Shown here one piece after another: positions 22,925-35,274 of a stretch of 64,000 bases of DNA. The stretch's first letter is position 1, and every line of letters begins with the position of its first letter. The DNA is from Desmodus rotundus (Eukaryota; Chordata; Mammalia; Chiroptera; Phyllostomidae), in contig NC_071388.1 in the NCBI RefSeq assembly GCF_022682495.2, positions 81,903,073 to 81,967,072 of the forward strand, in the 5' to 3' direction. Position numbers and translations under genes: made by a program. The notes under the pieces were generated by a model that saw only the letters and a list, made by a program, of their open reading frames with translations, had not been told where the DNA came from and searched no databases.

Positions 22925-23965
22925 AGTTTTTGGATTATTGTTCTAGTTCTGTGAAATATGCCATTGGTATTTTGATTGGAATTGCGTTCAATCTATAGAT
23001 TGCTTTGGGTGGTATGGACACTGTAACAACATTAATGGTTCCTGTCCAGGAGCACTACATATGCATCTACTTATTTGTATCTTCTCCAGTTTATTTCTTC
23101 AGTATCTTATAATTTTTTATTACAAGTCTTTTACACCCTTGGTTAGATTGTTTTCCTAGTTTTATTTTTTGATATTTTATTGTTGGTGTATAAAATGCAA
23201 CCAATTTCTGAATATCTATTTTGTATCCTGATACTTTACTAAATTTAATTATCAGTTTTAGTAATTTTTTGATGAAATTATTAGGGTTCTCTGTAAATAC
23301 TATTGTGTCATCTATAAATAAAGACAGTTTTACTTCTTCCTTTACAGTTTTGGTGCCTTTTATTTCTCGTTGTGTGATTGCTGTGACTAGGACTTTGAGT
23401 ACGGTGTTGAATGAGTGGTGAAAGTGGACATCCCATTTACTCCTTATGGTAAGGGAAACACTTTTAGTTTCCCCTTGTTAAGAAGATATTAGCTGTGGCT
23501 TTTTCATATATGGCCTTCATTCCCACTTTTCTGAGAGTATTTTGTCACAAATGGATACTGTATTTTGTCAAATGCTTTTGCTATATCTACTGATATAATC
23601 ATATGATTTTTATCCTTCATTTTACGTGGTTTATCACATTAATTGATTTGACGATGTTGAACCATCCTTGCATACCAAGAATGAATCCCACTTGATCATG
23701 GTGTATGATCTTCTTAATGCGTTGCTGAATTAGGTTTTCTAATATTTTGTTGATGATTTTAGCATCTATGTTCATCAATGATATTAGCTTATAATTTTCT
23801 ATTTTTGTAGTGTTTTTATCTGGTTTTACAATTAAGATAATGCTTGCCTCGTAAGATGAGCTTGAGAGTTTTCCCTCCTCTTGGGTTTTTGGAATAATTT
23901 GAGAATAGATGTTAGTTCTTTGAATAGTTAATAAAATTCATTGGTGCAGTCCAGGACTTGAAACA
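22925..23965 (-). mobile_element. L1 LINE ORF2 fragment, antisense
   Basis: The plus strand carries L1 ORF2 antisense landmarks: 'gttctagttctgtgaaatat', 'ttcaatctatagattgcttt', 'ttatcacattaattgatttg' and 'tgaatcccacttgatcatgg' (the complement of the RT DHxQVGFIPGMQG-like segment). It covers part of the RT domain only; both the 5' and 3' ends of the L1 are missing. All frames are broken. Confidence 0.9.
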
Positions 23966-24005
23966 TCACAGATTTGAAATAGAATTTAAGAGTAATAAAT
24001 CTTCT

Positions 24006-24216
24006 GCCTTGGCTGGTGTGGCTCAGTGGATTGAGCATGGACCTGTAAACCAAATGGTTACCAGTTGGGTTCCCAGTCAGGGCACATGCCTGGGTTGTGG
24101 GCCAGGTCCCAGGTGGCGGGTGTACGACAGGCAACCACACACTGATGTTTCTCTCCTTCTCTTTCTCTTTCCTTTCTCTTCTGTCTGGAAATAAATAAAT
24201 AAAATCTTTTAAAAAA
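24006..24216 (+). mobile_element. Ves SINE, sense
   Basis: Well-preserved Ves: head 'gccttggctggtgtggctca', 'gggttcccagtcagggcaca', 'gggttgtgggccaggtccca', 'ggcaaccacacactgatgtt', pyrimidine-rich block and (TAAA)n tail. It inserted just beyond the L1 RT fragment. The target duplication is not clear. The open frame crossing it is not a gene. Confidence 0.93.
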
Positions 24217-25417
24217 GGGGTAGTAAATATTGTGTTTTGAGCCTTAAGTTGATTTCTTATGTTTTGATTTTAAGGATAAGCTTTTCTGTAATAAGTTAGA
24301 ACTTGGACTAGTTTTGCATGAAATTAAGAGACAACTGGACATAAAATTTTGCTATGAGGATTTAAAAATTTATTACATATTTTTTTTCACTTTCTTTTTC
24401 CTGGGTTTCTTCTATTGTATTTTTTTAAAGAGAAAAAGTTGTAACTGAAACATTACACAACTTTGAGAAATTACATTTTCTACTATGTCTTATAATCTTG
24501 ATACTTAGAAAAATAATATTCTGTTTCATTATCAGGAATGTATTCTGGTATTCTGGTAGTTTGTATATATATTTTTTAAAGCCGTAAATAGGTAAAAAGA
24601 AAAGAAAAGAAATAATTGGGTTTCAATTTTGAGGAAACATAGGATAAAGGTGATTTTAACATGTTTTTATGTATTTGAAAGCATCCTGGATCAGAACTGA
24701 TAGGCGACTCTTGTTGAATTCTTGATAAGGGCAGATGCTCGTCAGTTGCTCTGAATTTATATACAGCAATATCTCTAAAGACTTCTTGATAGAGAAATGG
24801 GAAACACTGACATTTGACTCTATGGGAATTTATGATACTCTAGAAACTTTTTCCGAAAATCATTTTTCTTATAGAGGTATATTGTGTGCTTTATGGAACA
24901 ATCACCAAACCATTTGCGGAGTTGTCATTTATCTGCCTGCAATCCTTACATCTGATTGTTGAGACTAAATAAAAAATGACAGATGCCTCTTCTTCATTTC
25001 CCCTTATCACAATTTGAATTCTTTTCAAATACACAATTTACTTTAAGTCCTTTTAAGTACATTGGGTCCACATACAATTGTGGACATAATTTAAATACTT
25101 TACCATAGAGGCAAATCTATATTCAAGCAAATCAAGAGTGTAGCTAGGTACTTTGGGGAGGAAAAAGTTGAATTTATCTATTTTCACAGTCCCAAAGTCC
25201 TATCTAGTTATAGCATCAAGACTTATGCTGATATCCAGTTTTGCTCTATTTCCATGCATGTAGAAAGATAGTAGTCACTATCTGGTTAATTGTATAGATG
25301 TGAAAAATACTGTGTAACACTTCTAGGGAGGACGCATTTAAGAGGTGGCAGGTAGAACTCCCAGTTTCTTCCCTCCTGTGTTGACTTAGTTGTGGAATCA
25401 GATGATTTTTAAATTTT
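24217..25417. other. unique-looking non-coding DNA
   Basis: AT-rich; no gene or named element. An (AAAAG)n-like run lies near 24596-24612. Confidence 0.45.
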
Positions 25418-25806
25418 GACTACACAGCAGAAAGAACTCCTACCCTTCACCACAGCATGGGTGGAACTGGAGAGTATTGTGCTAAGTGAAATAAGCCAGT
25501 CAGTGAAAGACAAATACCATATGATCTCACCTATAAGTGGAAATCAATCCACAAAAAAAACAAGCGAGTAAAATAGATCCAAAGACATGGAAATAAAGAA
25601 CAAACTGACATAACCAGAGGGGAGGGGGAGGGAGATAACAGGGGAAAGAAGGGGAAGGGTCGAGTGAAGGAACATGTGTAAAGGCCGCATGGACCAAGAC
25701 AATGGGGTGGAATGAGTGTGGGAAGTAGGAAGTGGGTAGTGCAGGGGAGAGTAATGGGAGAAAAATGGGGAAAACTGTAATTGAACAGCAATAACAAAAT
25801 TAATAA
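25418..25806 (+). mobile_element. 5'-truncated L1 3' end, sense
   Basis: It begins in the last part of ORF2 ('cagcatgggtggaactggag', 'gtgctaagtgaaataagcca') and continues through a polypurine 3'UTR ('gaggggagggggagggagat') to 'acaataacaaaattaataa'. This is the 3'UTR type also found antisense at 42958 and 37851, so one L1 lineage contributed several tails here. Typical short target-primed insertion. Confidence 0.9.
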
Positions 25807-28800
25807 GAGGATGTACAGATGTTTTATGGCTAAATGCCTGGAACCATTTAATCTAGTCTTTATCCAACCTAGTAATAACCAGGATGGTCCAATTTTTTTC
25901 CTGCTAGGGTAAAAGTATCCATTTGAGATTGAATCTCCCCTAAATATTGATTTAATTTTTTAAAATTTTCTATGTTTATGGTTTTAGGTTTTTACTTCTG
26001 TACTGTTAGTGATAGTAAGTATGTCAATGGGCATACTCACCATAAACCTTAATGAAACTACTATTGAGCTCTGTGGTGTACATGAGAGGAAATATTTGGT
26101 CCTGTTTCCTGACAAAGTAGATGTGGTTTCTCTCATGATGAGCTTTCACACTGACAGTGAACATGCCATATGTTTAGACACATGGTTTTATTTTTATGAT
26201 CTTTAAAATTTAATTTATTTTATGTAGCCCATGGCTGAGATAATCACTTACAAGTTTCTGAGTGCCAGTATTGGTGTCAGGTTTGAAAGTGTTCTGATTT
26301 GGGAAGAAATGAAAGTAATGCTTCACTGCAAAGCACACATTCAGAAAAACATGAATATTATTATTATTAGGAAGCTTCTCAGCAAGTTCATTTTTTATTA
26401 TTACTTGGTGGTGGTGTACAATGTTATATAGGATAGATGTAAGGGAAATGTTACTACATATTGATTTAGAGAGGCAACTTTATAGATTATATGTAGTCAA
26501 CCATTCTATGCATTATTGCTCCTTGCCAATTTAAAATGCATTCTCTGGATTGAGTTAGAAAAGAAAAGATCATTTTTTCCCCTTACTTTAAGCCTGATTA
26601 TTTTTATGTCACAGTGTTATCAAAACAAATTGAAGAAACTAGAGAGGATAGGGGAAATTATTAAAATGAATGAGGATTCAATCTCTATTCATTACTACTT
26701 TTGGCAAAAATCATGTATGACTCTACTTGGGTGTCTTGACAGTGAAATTTATTCCCACTCTGTCAGATAAACTGAAATAATTTTTAATTTTGAAAGGTTC
26801 CAAAACAATAGACATGTGGAGAGGGAGACCCTGGTATTGCCACCCAGTGTCCTGGAGATGAGACAGTAAGCAAGACACGGCCTACCCTGTACGACTCCAC
26901 TGATCATTTGGTTTGACCACCAGAAGGAAGGCCAAACAATTTTAGTGAGCTTAGGAGTATCATGCAAAAAGTAAAATCAAAAAATATGAGAACTTATAAT
27001 CTTTAAGGCTTATGGCATAATCAGAGTGCTTCAAAGATGTTAGCTAGTAAAAAAATCTTATTGAGTAATAAGATTAAAGGGTTTCAATCTGGTATTAAGT
27101 TAGAGCTAAGGGTTTACAGTGTAGAATCCTATATTTGTAATTACATTGTAGAGACTCGTTCCTCGTAGTTCCACAAAAGTTGATAAAGGAGTTCTAAATT
27201 TTGTAAATTCTATGTAATTTTCCAATGGGTCCCATTAATTCTTCTCATTTTGATCATAAAATATTTGAATAAAAACATCTAGAGAAAATTAACTCTTTCC
27301 TTCCTCCCCCTATCCAAGGCTGCTAAAGAATTTTGTATATCATCCTTAATTATTTTACATTTATTAATCCTCTGTTCCAAGTAAAGTATAGAACAATTAT
27401 TTAGTTGCCAATCCCAAATTAATTGTACTGTTTGTTTGGCACTAGTCTAATCTTGAATATTCAGGATATTTACCTAAGGCTCACGCAGGCTTTAGGCACA
27501 ACTTCTACTCTTGTTGCATTCTTTATCACTTTGTGGAAAAAAAATAGTTTTCTAAGCTTCTGCCTCTGTGACCATCAGTTAGTGATGGGTGGGCTACAGT
27601 TGTGGTTACAGACCCATTTACTGCTCACGGAAAGCCAAACCTCAGTGATTAAACAATAATTACAACTGGTAGCAATAGTTTTCTGATGCAGAATTAAGTT
27701 TCCAAACGGGTAAAAAGGTATGCTTTCTTTTCCTTTCTTTAAAATGTATTTTTTAAAAATCTGACACTACTTTTTGAATAATAGATAGTGTCTATTATAA
27801 CTTTGTCAGCTTGAATTTGATTTGTTCTGAATCAATTTGCCCTGCTTCCCAGTGCTTTTCCAAGAAATCCACAGTACTGGTTCTAAGACAGAGCCAATTA
27901 CCGTGATAGACATTTGCTGTCTTCCACCAGGTTTATGAAAGACAAAGGTATAAACTAAATTACTTCATTTGGCTGCTTTGGTTGTCTTTCATAAGCAGTC
28001 TATCTAGAAGTTATTTTGTTCAAAAGTGAGCATTTTACGAATACAGTGCTACGTATATTTTGCTGGAGGCACTTCTTTGTTTATGGAGTAAAATCATGGA
28101 TGTTTGACTCTAATCTGCCTATGCACTGGGCTATATTTCATATGCTTATCTGAAGAAAATACTTGACAATATACATAGAGAGTAAGAGAGGATGGCCTTA
28201 TATTTAGGTAACTGCCTCTATTAGACATCTCAGCTTGTATAAAATGATTGTAACTCACAATTTTGTTTCATAAGGAAGATATTTATGCTCAAATGGCAAC
28301 ATGGACTAGCTGCCCTGCAAGCTTCTTTTACCAGGAATACAATATCAAGTTCTGTCACTCATTTTTCCAAATATTATTTGATGGAATGCATATTCAAGGA
28401 GGATTGCTTATGTATCAAGTAGTCTATCTTCTTTTACAGATAATATAGGTTATATTCTTAGAAGTAGCTAAAATAGTGGAAACAGATAATGTAGTTCATT
28501 AGCATTTGTTGGAGTAGGTCATGAAGAGGATATTACCCCTCCCTGGTTGATGCACCAGCTGAATGTGGGCAATTGGAAGCTCCTCACCCACTCCCCTATC
28601 CTTAGAATGCATATATTTTCCCGCCATTTTCCCCACTAAGAGCTGTTTCAAGGACAAAGCTATGAAACAGTACAGTGTTGTTGAGACCATCTGGACTGAA
28701 TATACAACTAAATCCAATTAAGGACTCAATGTACACTTTTAAGATTCTGGCTGGCAGAGGAGTGAAGAGATCTACTCATTTGCAGCCACCCAAGACAAGC

Positions 28801-29327
28801 CTTGCATGTCAGTTCTCTTGCTTGTTAATCTGCCACCTGCCAATTTAGAGTGGCCTGCCTTTTTCTTTGGTGTCTCTTTGCTCCTCTGTTTATAGGAAGC
28901 CAGTTTCAGATTTTACCTGGGAGGTTCCCGAGTTTGCAACCTAACAAGACCCCTTTGCAAAATTGTTTTTCATGAATTGCTCTTCTGAATTGGCTCTGGT
29001 ATGATGCCATCAGCCTCTACTGAGAATTGAAATTGTTATTATGCTTATTACATAGCTGTTGTGAAGAGTGCTGTTTATCTCATCACACAATAGCTTTCTT
29101 AAAATTAGGGATCCTAGAAGAAATTACTGTATGATCTTACCACCACAATGAATTGTTCTTCTGAGCAATTGGCTTATTTAACCTATTTTAAATTGTGAAT
29201 ATTATAACTGATAAACACATGTCTCCAAACAGGAAGGATTGGATTTTTTTTCCTACAAAATATTTTTGTTACGTACTCTGAGTGAAGTGTGATGATGATG
29301 AATCATGGAGTTTTTCAGTGAGAATAG
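25807..29327. other. unique-looking non-coding DNA, 3.5 kb
   Basis: The second-longest stretch without a recognised repeat. No ORF has domain character and no splice-bounded exon can be supported. An (ATT)n micro-run sits near 26357-26370. Confidence 0.45.
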
Positions 29328-29550
29328 CCTTAATAACAATAGCAAGCATGTATTAATCCCATCCTATGCTTTAGCAATGTTCTAAGCAGGTTAATGTATT
29401 ATCTCTTTATTATTACTACCACCAATTTGCAGCTGAGGAAACTTGAGATGTTGAGACTTGCAGAGATTGAAGAAACTTGCCCCAAAACACAAAGCTAGTA
29501 AGTATAAGAGCCATCATTCAAGGTCAGTCTACTATAGCCATTATATAACA
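29328..29550 (-). mobile_element. MIR SINE, antisense
   Basis: Antisense MIR order: 'taacaatagcaagcatgtat', 'gttctaagcaggttaatgta', 'agctgaggaaacttgagatg', 'aaacttgccccaaaacacaa', 'agctagtaagtataagagcc'. Clear core and tail, moderately diverged. Confidence 0.8.
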
Positions 29551-30777
29551 TTGCCCCTCAATTCAAATGGAGATGTTTGTTCGACATCCCACCTTATTTT
29601 AACTTAGCTTTATCCTATCTTATTTTACCTGTGCAATGCAGAAATATGCAGGTAGCAGTTAGGCATCCATGATTAAATGTCATTTCCCAGTTTAGAGCAA
29701 ATAGTAGGTACTTGGTGAATGTCAATTTACTTACACGGGGATGTCCAGATGCAGTGGATGAGGTATAAATTCTTGGATGCAAGAATTTGTAAAGTCATTG
29801 TTGTTTTACTATAGTTTTGTGCACCTGAAACAAAGTGTAAATGATACCAATAGGTCAAATTGAGACCAGCATAGATTAGACTCTACTGACTGATTTAGGA
29901 AATAAGGAGGAAAAATAGTTATCAAAACAAGTCTTCAAAAAATTGTCCCTTGATTGATACATGTTACTTGTCAAAGAATTTTTTCTGTATTTGAGAAAGA
30001 GAAAATGAATAGCACTTTATCCATAATACATGCTCAAAATATTTTGATTGACTAAGGAAAAGAGCTCAAGAACTTCAGGAATGGGTCTTCCTGTGAAGCA
30101 TGTGCACTTGCTACAGTAAAGTGTACCTCCCGTATCATGGCCCTTTATTCTTCTGGAAAGTTCAGACTTGAATGTACTTATTCCATTTCTCAGAAAAGTT
30201 CGCACTGTGGCAGGGGCTTCGGTGGTTTGGCAACAGCCCACGTAGTACAGCTCTACAACCCTTCATAAATGTGATGAATTTAATTATTCAGAAACAAATA
30301 TTGAAAAATTGTTGTTTTATCTACCCCACTCTTGGAGTTTTAAAAAGCTGGATATCAGACTACTAAAATAGTTACAGAATTTTGAAATATAAACTTTTAT
30401 AAAATTTAAGCTGGAACTCATAGGAAAATCAAAAACTAGTGGCAGCAGGCTAGCAGCTGATTAGTGTTCATCCCAAATGCATCAGAACTTGAATACTCCC
30501 ACATCAGTGCTTTTTAGAGTAAGCGTTTGACTAATTTAAATATGCTCAAATCTGAGAGCTGGCCGAGATCTTACGTAATCCAGATTTTATTCAGTGTTTC
30601 TGTGAGAAGTCTTTCTGAGACAATATGAAACAATCAAAGCGGGAAGGAGTTTTGCTCCCTGGGATCATTTTCCAAAAAGTAAATGCTGGAGAAAATCTAA
30701 AACTTCCTTATTCTTCCATGGAGTTCAATCCTATGAACCTGTGAACTTAGAAAATCAATGATGGCTCCTTAAAATTT
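29551..30777. other. unique-looking non-coding DNA
   Basis: No gene. 'aatagtaggtacttggtgaa' near 29700 may be the tail of a lost MIR/L2 copy. Confidence 0.4.
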
Positions 30778-31237
30778 GTTTTCTTTTCTTTTCTTTTTGA
30801 ATTGACATAGAATGTTATATTTCTTTCAGGTGTGTAACATAATGATTTGACATTCGTGAACATTGTGAAATGATCAACTCAGTAAGTCTGGTTACCATCT
30901 GTCACCATACAGAGTTAATACAATATTATTGACTATAGTCCCCATTCTGTAAGTTCCATGTCTATGACATTTATTTGATAACTAGAAGATTGTAACTCTT
31001 GATCACTTTCACCCATTTAATAGCCGCCCCAACTACTGTTTCCTCTGCTAACCACCAATCTATACTTTATATCCGTGAGTTTGGTTTTATTTTGTTTTTG
31101 ATTCTAGGTATAAGTAAAATCATATGGTATTTGTCTTTTTCTGTCTGACTTATTTCACTTAACAAATATCCTGAAGGTCTATCTATGCCATTTCATTCTC
31201 TTTTTTCTGGCTAAATATATATATACACACATATATA

Positions 31238-31816
31238 TGAGGTCTGTTCAGAAAGTATCCAGCCACATACTACGAAAAATAGACATTTATTGAAGAAGAT
31301 ACAAGAAACATTGTACATAGGACAATGACACCTCAGTCCCCTTCAAAGTAGGCACCTTGGGACCTCACACAGTTCTCTCATTGTCCCCTATACACATTCA
31401 ACATTGTCTGGTGTCCTGCTTACTGCACGCCTTCCAGAATGTGGATCACTTTCAACAGATTCTCGATCATCTTTGCAGCATTTGTGCCACACTTTTATTG
31501 GTGCTGCACTCATTGCATCATCCCTGAAAGCCGCCTGACTCATCCAAATAATCTCCACAGAGGAATATTCAAGGTTAATGCAAAATTTGATGAGGATTTA
31601 TTGCTCTATTCACTCAGTCATTTAAAATGCAACGGCCACACAGTACACATGCTCACTCAGTGGCATCTACTGCCCCCACTGACTAGTACAGTGAAGTCGT
31701 CATTGTTCAGGAATGTGCATTCCAGTCCACTCTCCTTGGCTGCCTGGTTACATTGATGTTGTGCAAACCGTTCTTGTTATATTAATAACAGCTGGACTTT
31801 TCCCAGACAGACTTCA
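31238..31816 (-). mobile_element. internally deleted mariner (copy 1)
   Basis: The left end 'tgaggtctgttcagaaag' and the right end 'cccagacagacttca' form inverted termini of the same type as copy 2 at 36362. The left flank is TA; the right flank CA is probably a mutated TA. On the minus strand the N-terminal transposase region is readable in pieces (IKFCINLE, then IKVWHKC, then RESVESDPHSGRR), after which sequence jumps to the 3' untranslated end. The catalytic D,D,D domain is deleted. About 579 bp against roughly 1.3 kb for autonomous mariners. Confidence 0.88.
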
Positions 31817-31843
31817 CACGCACACACACACACACATACACAC
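31813..31843. repeat. (CA)n microsatellite at the mariner/L1 junction
   Basis: Alternating CA with a few interruptions, directly after the mariner terminus. It could be an expansion within the L1 'tatatacacaca' tract that was the target. Confidence 0.8.
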
Positions 31844-33259
31844 ATTCTAATATAGATATTCTATGTATCTCACATTTTCTTCATCAGCTCATCCATGAAT
31901 GGACACTTTGGTTGTCTTCACATTTTGGTATTATAAACAATGCTGCAATAAACATGGGAATACAAATATATATTTGAATTCATGTTTTGTTTGTTTGTTT
32001 TTTATCTTGTTTTGTTTTGTTTTTGGGGGGATAAATACCCAGAAGTGTAATTGTGGAATTGCTGGATCATATGGTAGTTCTGTTTTTAATTTTTTTGAGG
32101 GAACTTCATAGTGGCTGTATCAATTTACATTCCCACCAAGAGTACACATCTATTGCCTTTTCTACATATTCTTGCCAACAATTGCTATTTTTGTCTTTTT
32201 GATAATAGTCACTCTGACAGGGAGAGGTGATGCCTATTGCAATTGTTATTGCATTTCCCTGACAGTTAGTGAGGAGCATTTTTTCATCTGCCTGCTGGCC
32301 ACGTGTATGTCTTCTTTGGAAAAATGTCTATTGAGATCCTCTGCTCATTCTTTAACCGTTGGTTTTTCTTATTATTAATTTTGTATGAGTTCTTTATATA
32401 CATATATTAGATGTAACCCCTTGTCAAATGTATGATTTGCAAATATCTTCTACCAGCCAGAAGCTTGTCTTTTCACCTTGTTTGTGGCATTTTTCATTGT
32501 GTAGAAGCTTTTTAGTGTGACGTAGTTCCATGTGTTTACATTTGGTTTTATTTCCCTTGCCTTTGGGGTCAGGTCCAAGAAATAATTGCCAGGATTGATG
32601 TCAAGGAGCTCACATCCTATATTTTCTTCTTGGAGTTTTATGGTTTCAGGTCTTACATCAGGCTTTAAATCCATTTTAAGTTAATTTTTGCATATGGTGT
32701 ATAGTGCTATTTTTCTAGGAGGCCATTTAGTTTTCCCAGCACCTTTATTGAAGAGATCGTCCTTTCTCCATTGTATATTCTTGACTCCTCTGTTTTAAAA
32801 TAATTGACTATACTTGTGTGAGTTTATTTTTGGGCTCTCTATTCTGTTCCATTGATCTATGTGTCTGATTTTATGCCAGTACCAGGCTGCTTTGATAACT
32901 GTTGCCTTGCAGTATAGCGTGATAATTGGGTAGTGTTGTACCTCTAATTTGGTCTTCTTTCTCATGATTCCTGTGACTGTTTGGAGCCTTCTGTGGTTAT
33001 ATAACTTTTTGGATTATTTGTTCTAGTTCTGGGAAATATGCTATTGGTATTTTGAGAGTATTGCATTTAATCTGTAGATTGCTTTGGGTGATTTAGGACA
33101 TTTTAACAATATTCATTCCTCTATAAGCATGGAATACCCTTCTAATATTTGTGTCTTCTTCAATTTATTTCATTAATGTCTTATAGTTTTAACTGGATTT
33201 CTTTCATTTCAATGCACTTATTAACTAAAACAAGCACATTACCTTTCTGAGAATATGTT

Positions 33260-33415
33260 ATTATGTGACTAATTTCACTTAACCAATATGTTCTGAGAAC
33301 TCTGTGACAGGTACTATTCTAAGACACTGAGATTTTATCTCTAAGATCTTGAGATATGTTAGTGAACAGAACAGATAAACAGTAGATCCTCATGGAATTC
33401 ACCATGCAAACTAGG
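33260..33415 (-). mobile_element. L2-class LINE fragment, antisense
   Basis: 'ccaatatgttctgagaactc', 'tgacaggtactattctaaga', 'tagtgaacagaacagataaa' and 'cctcatggaattcacc' follow the antisense L2-type order (aaatatttattgagcacc... gtgccaggcact... agtgaacaaaacagac... ccctcatggagctt). Confidence 0.55.
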
Positions 33416-33714
33416 CCAATTAACTCTTTGTGATACTGTGGTTATAAATTGGGCTGAAGAATGTCATGAAGAAATTTTTCCCAAGCAAAGTAGTTACATA
33501 AAGAAAATGTACAAAATTACTTCTAACTTTATAAGAATAAAATAACATGAATTAAGTGATATTTAAGTTCTTTTTTCCTATTAATAGTGGGGCACAATTC
33601 AATTTACAAATATAGCTCCTGAATTTTGAATTTCCATATTATAAATTTAAGTTTACAGAACTATTTGTAATTCTCTGCATATCATATTATCTGTGGGTCT
33701 GTTCTTTTGCCCTC

Positions 33715-33990
33715 TTCCTGGCACTTAATTAATATATTTCTCCTACTTTCAATCTTTCCTCTCCTTTATCTGGTCAATGGTTATTATTTTTCAGTGTTAA
33801 TCTTAGTTTCTCTAGGAAATTCTCCCATTCCTCAGTATTCCTCATACCAAAGGTACTTGTCATTCTCCTAACAGCTATGAAGAACTAATTGTATGTTTGC
33901 ATGATAGAGCTAACCACAGCACCTGGCACAGGGAACATCCTCAGTGGATATGGTTTGAACACTGATTTAGAATGACTGATAGAATGACTG
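33715..33990 (+). mobile_element. L2-class LINE 3' fragment
   Basis: 'cacagcacctggcacaggga' followed by 'atcctcagtggatatggttt' resembles the L2 3' end (cagcacctagcacagtgcc... tcaataaatgtttg). The upstream part is weak. An exact twofold repeat of 'agaatgactgat' follows at about 33969-33991. Confidence 0.45.
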
Positions 33991-34054
33991 ACATATTCAG
34001 ATCCCTCCAAATTTAAATTTTGCTCATCTTGTTAGCTGTATGTCTTCAATAGCT

Positions 34055-34230
34055 CCATGCATGACCAGTCGGTCCACCCTAACCAAACTCATCTACAATT
34101 CCCTCAACATAGCTTTTATAGTTTTGTTCATGTCATCCCTAAAGTGTATCCAGCAAGACTCTACCGATCTCTCAATTCTCAAATCCAATTCCACTTATTC
34201 TATGAAGTCTTTTGTAGTGATGGTGTTACA
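34055..34230 (+). mobile_element. L2 LINE fragment, sense
   Basis: 'ctcaaatccaattccactta' and 'ttctatgaagtcttttgtag' match the L2 block 'ctcaaatgtcacctcctccaggaagcctt' in its common variant. The two overlapping open frames here belong to this relic, not to a host gene. Confidence 0.5.
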
Positions 34231-35048
34231 TGGAGGCAATTAAATGACAAAATAAAAATGAGACTACATGTTTATTAACTTATCCTCATGGGAGTGCAAT
34301 CAGGCTGTCTATAAAAGTTCTTTCTTGCAAAGATGTTAGTAGTGGAGTTTATCTTAAATTATAAACACTATACAAAAGAATTTTTAAAATCTTTGATGGT
34401 TGTGAAAACTTTAAGCAAAAGTTATTATTGAAAAAACTCAAAGATATATGCTTATATTTTAACTCACTCATTTTATACTTTATTGTGAAAAGTGACTGAG
34501 TCAACATAATTTTAGATGGTGCCCAAGAGGATTGGCAAGATAGTATATTTTAAATTAAATAGTAAAAAATCTGTAAAAGATTATGGACTTATTTGTATAA
34601 AATTAGTGATCCTGTCTTATAATTTAAGTTGACCACATAGAAAACCTCACTATGCAACAATGTTAGGAATGGGTGGTGATTGATAATGGAGTTTTTATCT
34701 GATTGAGGAAGAGAATCTTTATTTGAGGGTAAACATAAGTTGAAAGATTTTGTAATATGAGGTTAAATATTTATATTTTATCCTAATACTAATACAAAGT
34801 ATTTAAGTAAACTAATTTTGATACTTGAAACAAACAATACTTGGTGTCAGCAGCAGTGAACGGCAGGAATGATCAACCTGACTGTAAGTGGAACGTCATA
34901 TGGCTGTCCCTGCTGGAGGAACACAGGTGGCTATTCCATGCATTTACACAAGCCAAGCAGTCCCAGACATACAGTTTCTAAAGAACTTAGTAATGCAAAT
35001 AAAAATTAACTTAGATAAAAATATAAATTATTCACTTCACAAAATGGA
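34231..35048. other. non-coding DNA; possible retrocopy-like 3' part
   Basis: Mostly unremarkable. The part from about 34850 has a coding-like look (a frame from 34888 reads MERHMAVPAGGTQVAIPCIY) and continues after the SINE at 35060. I recognise no protein. Confidence 0.35.
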
Positions 35049-35059
35049 AGAAAGAGCTA

Positions 35060-35263
35060 AGGACCTTGGCTAGGTGGTTCAGTTGGTTGGAGCACCATCC
35101 TGTACACACCAAAGTTGTGGGCACAAACCGAGGTTGTAGGTTTGATCCTGGTCAGGGCACATGGGGGAGGCAGCTATTGATGTTTCTCTCTCTCCCTTCC
35201 TTTCTCTCTAAAATCAATAAACATATCTTCTGGTGAGAATTACAAAAACTAGAAAAGAAGGAA
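35060..35263 (+). mobile_element. Ves SINE, second subtype, sense
   Basis: Head 'gaccttggctaggtggttca', 'gttggttggagcaccatcct', 'gtacacaccaaagttgtgg', 'gtttgatcctggtcagggca', then 'gatgtttctctctctccctt' and the tail 'aaaatcaataaacatatctt'. This is the Ves subtype with the 'cgtccygtacaccaaaggt' head and 'aatcaataaaaacat' tail, distinct from the other copies. An exact 11-bp target duplication (agaaagagcta) is at 35049-35059 and 35264-35274. Confidence 0.93.
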
Positions 35264-35274
35264 AGAAAGAGCTA

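Larger units (their letters stand above)
30778..33210 (-). mobile_element. L1 LINE 3' half, antisense, split by mariner
   Basis: The antisense 3'UTR ('gaattgacatagaatgttat', 'gatcaactcagtaagtctgg') is of an older L1MA-like type. It is followed by ORF2 C-terminal sequence. The minus frame 32674-32450 gives MDLKPDVRPETIKLQEENIG and continues to NTWNYVTLKSFYTMKNATNK, the normal ORF2 C-terminal segment. The right end stops in the RT-distal region near 33210, so this is a 5'-truncated copy. A mariner at 31238-31816 splits it. Confidence 0.9.

Noticed and set aside
31439..31756. 105-codon plus-strand frame
   Set aside because: It is the complement of the mariner copy 1 transposase region, not a gene, and resembles the antisense frame of copy 2 for the same reason.
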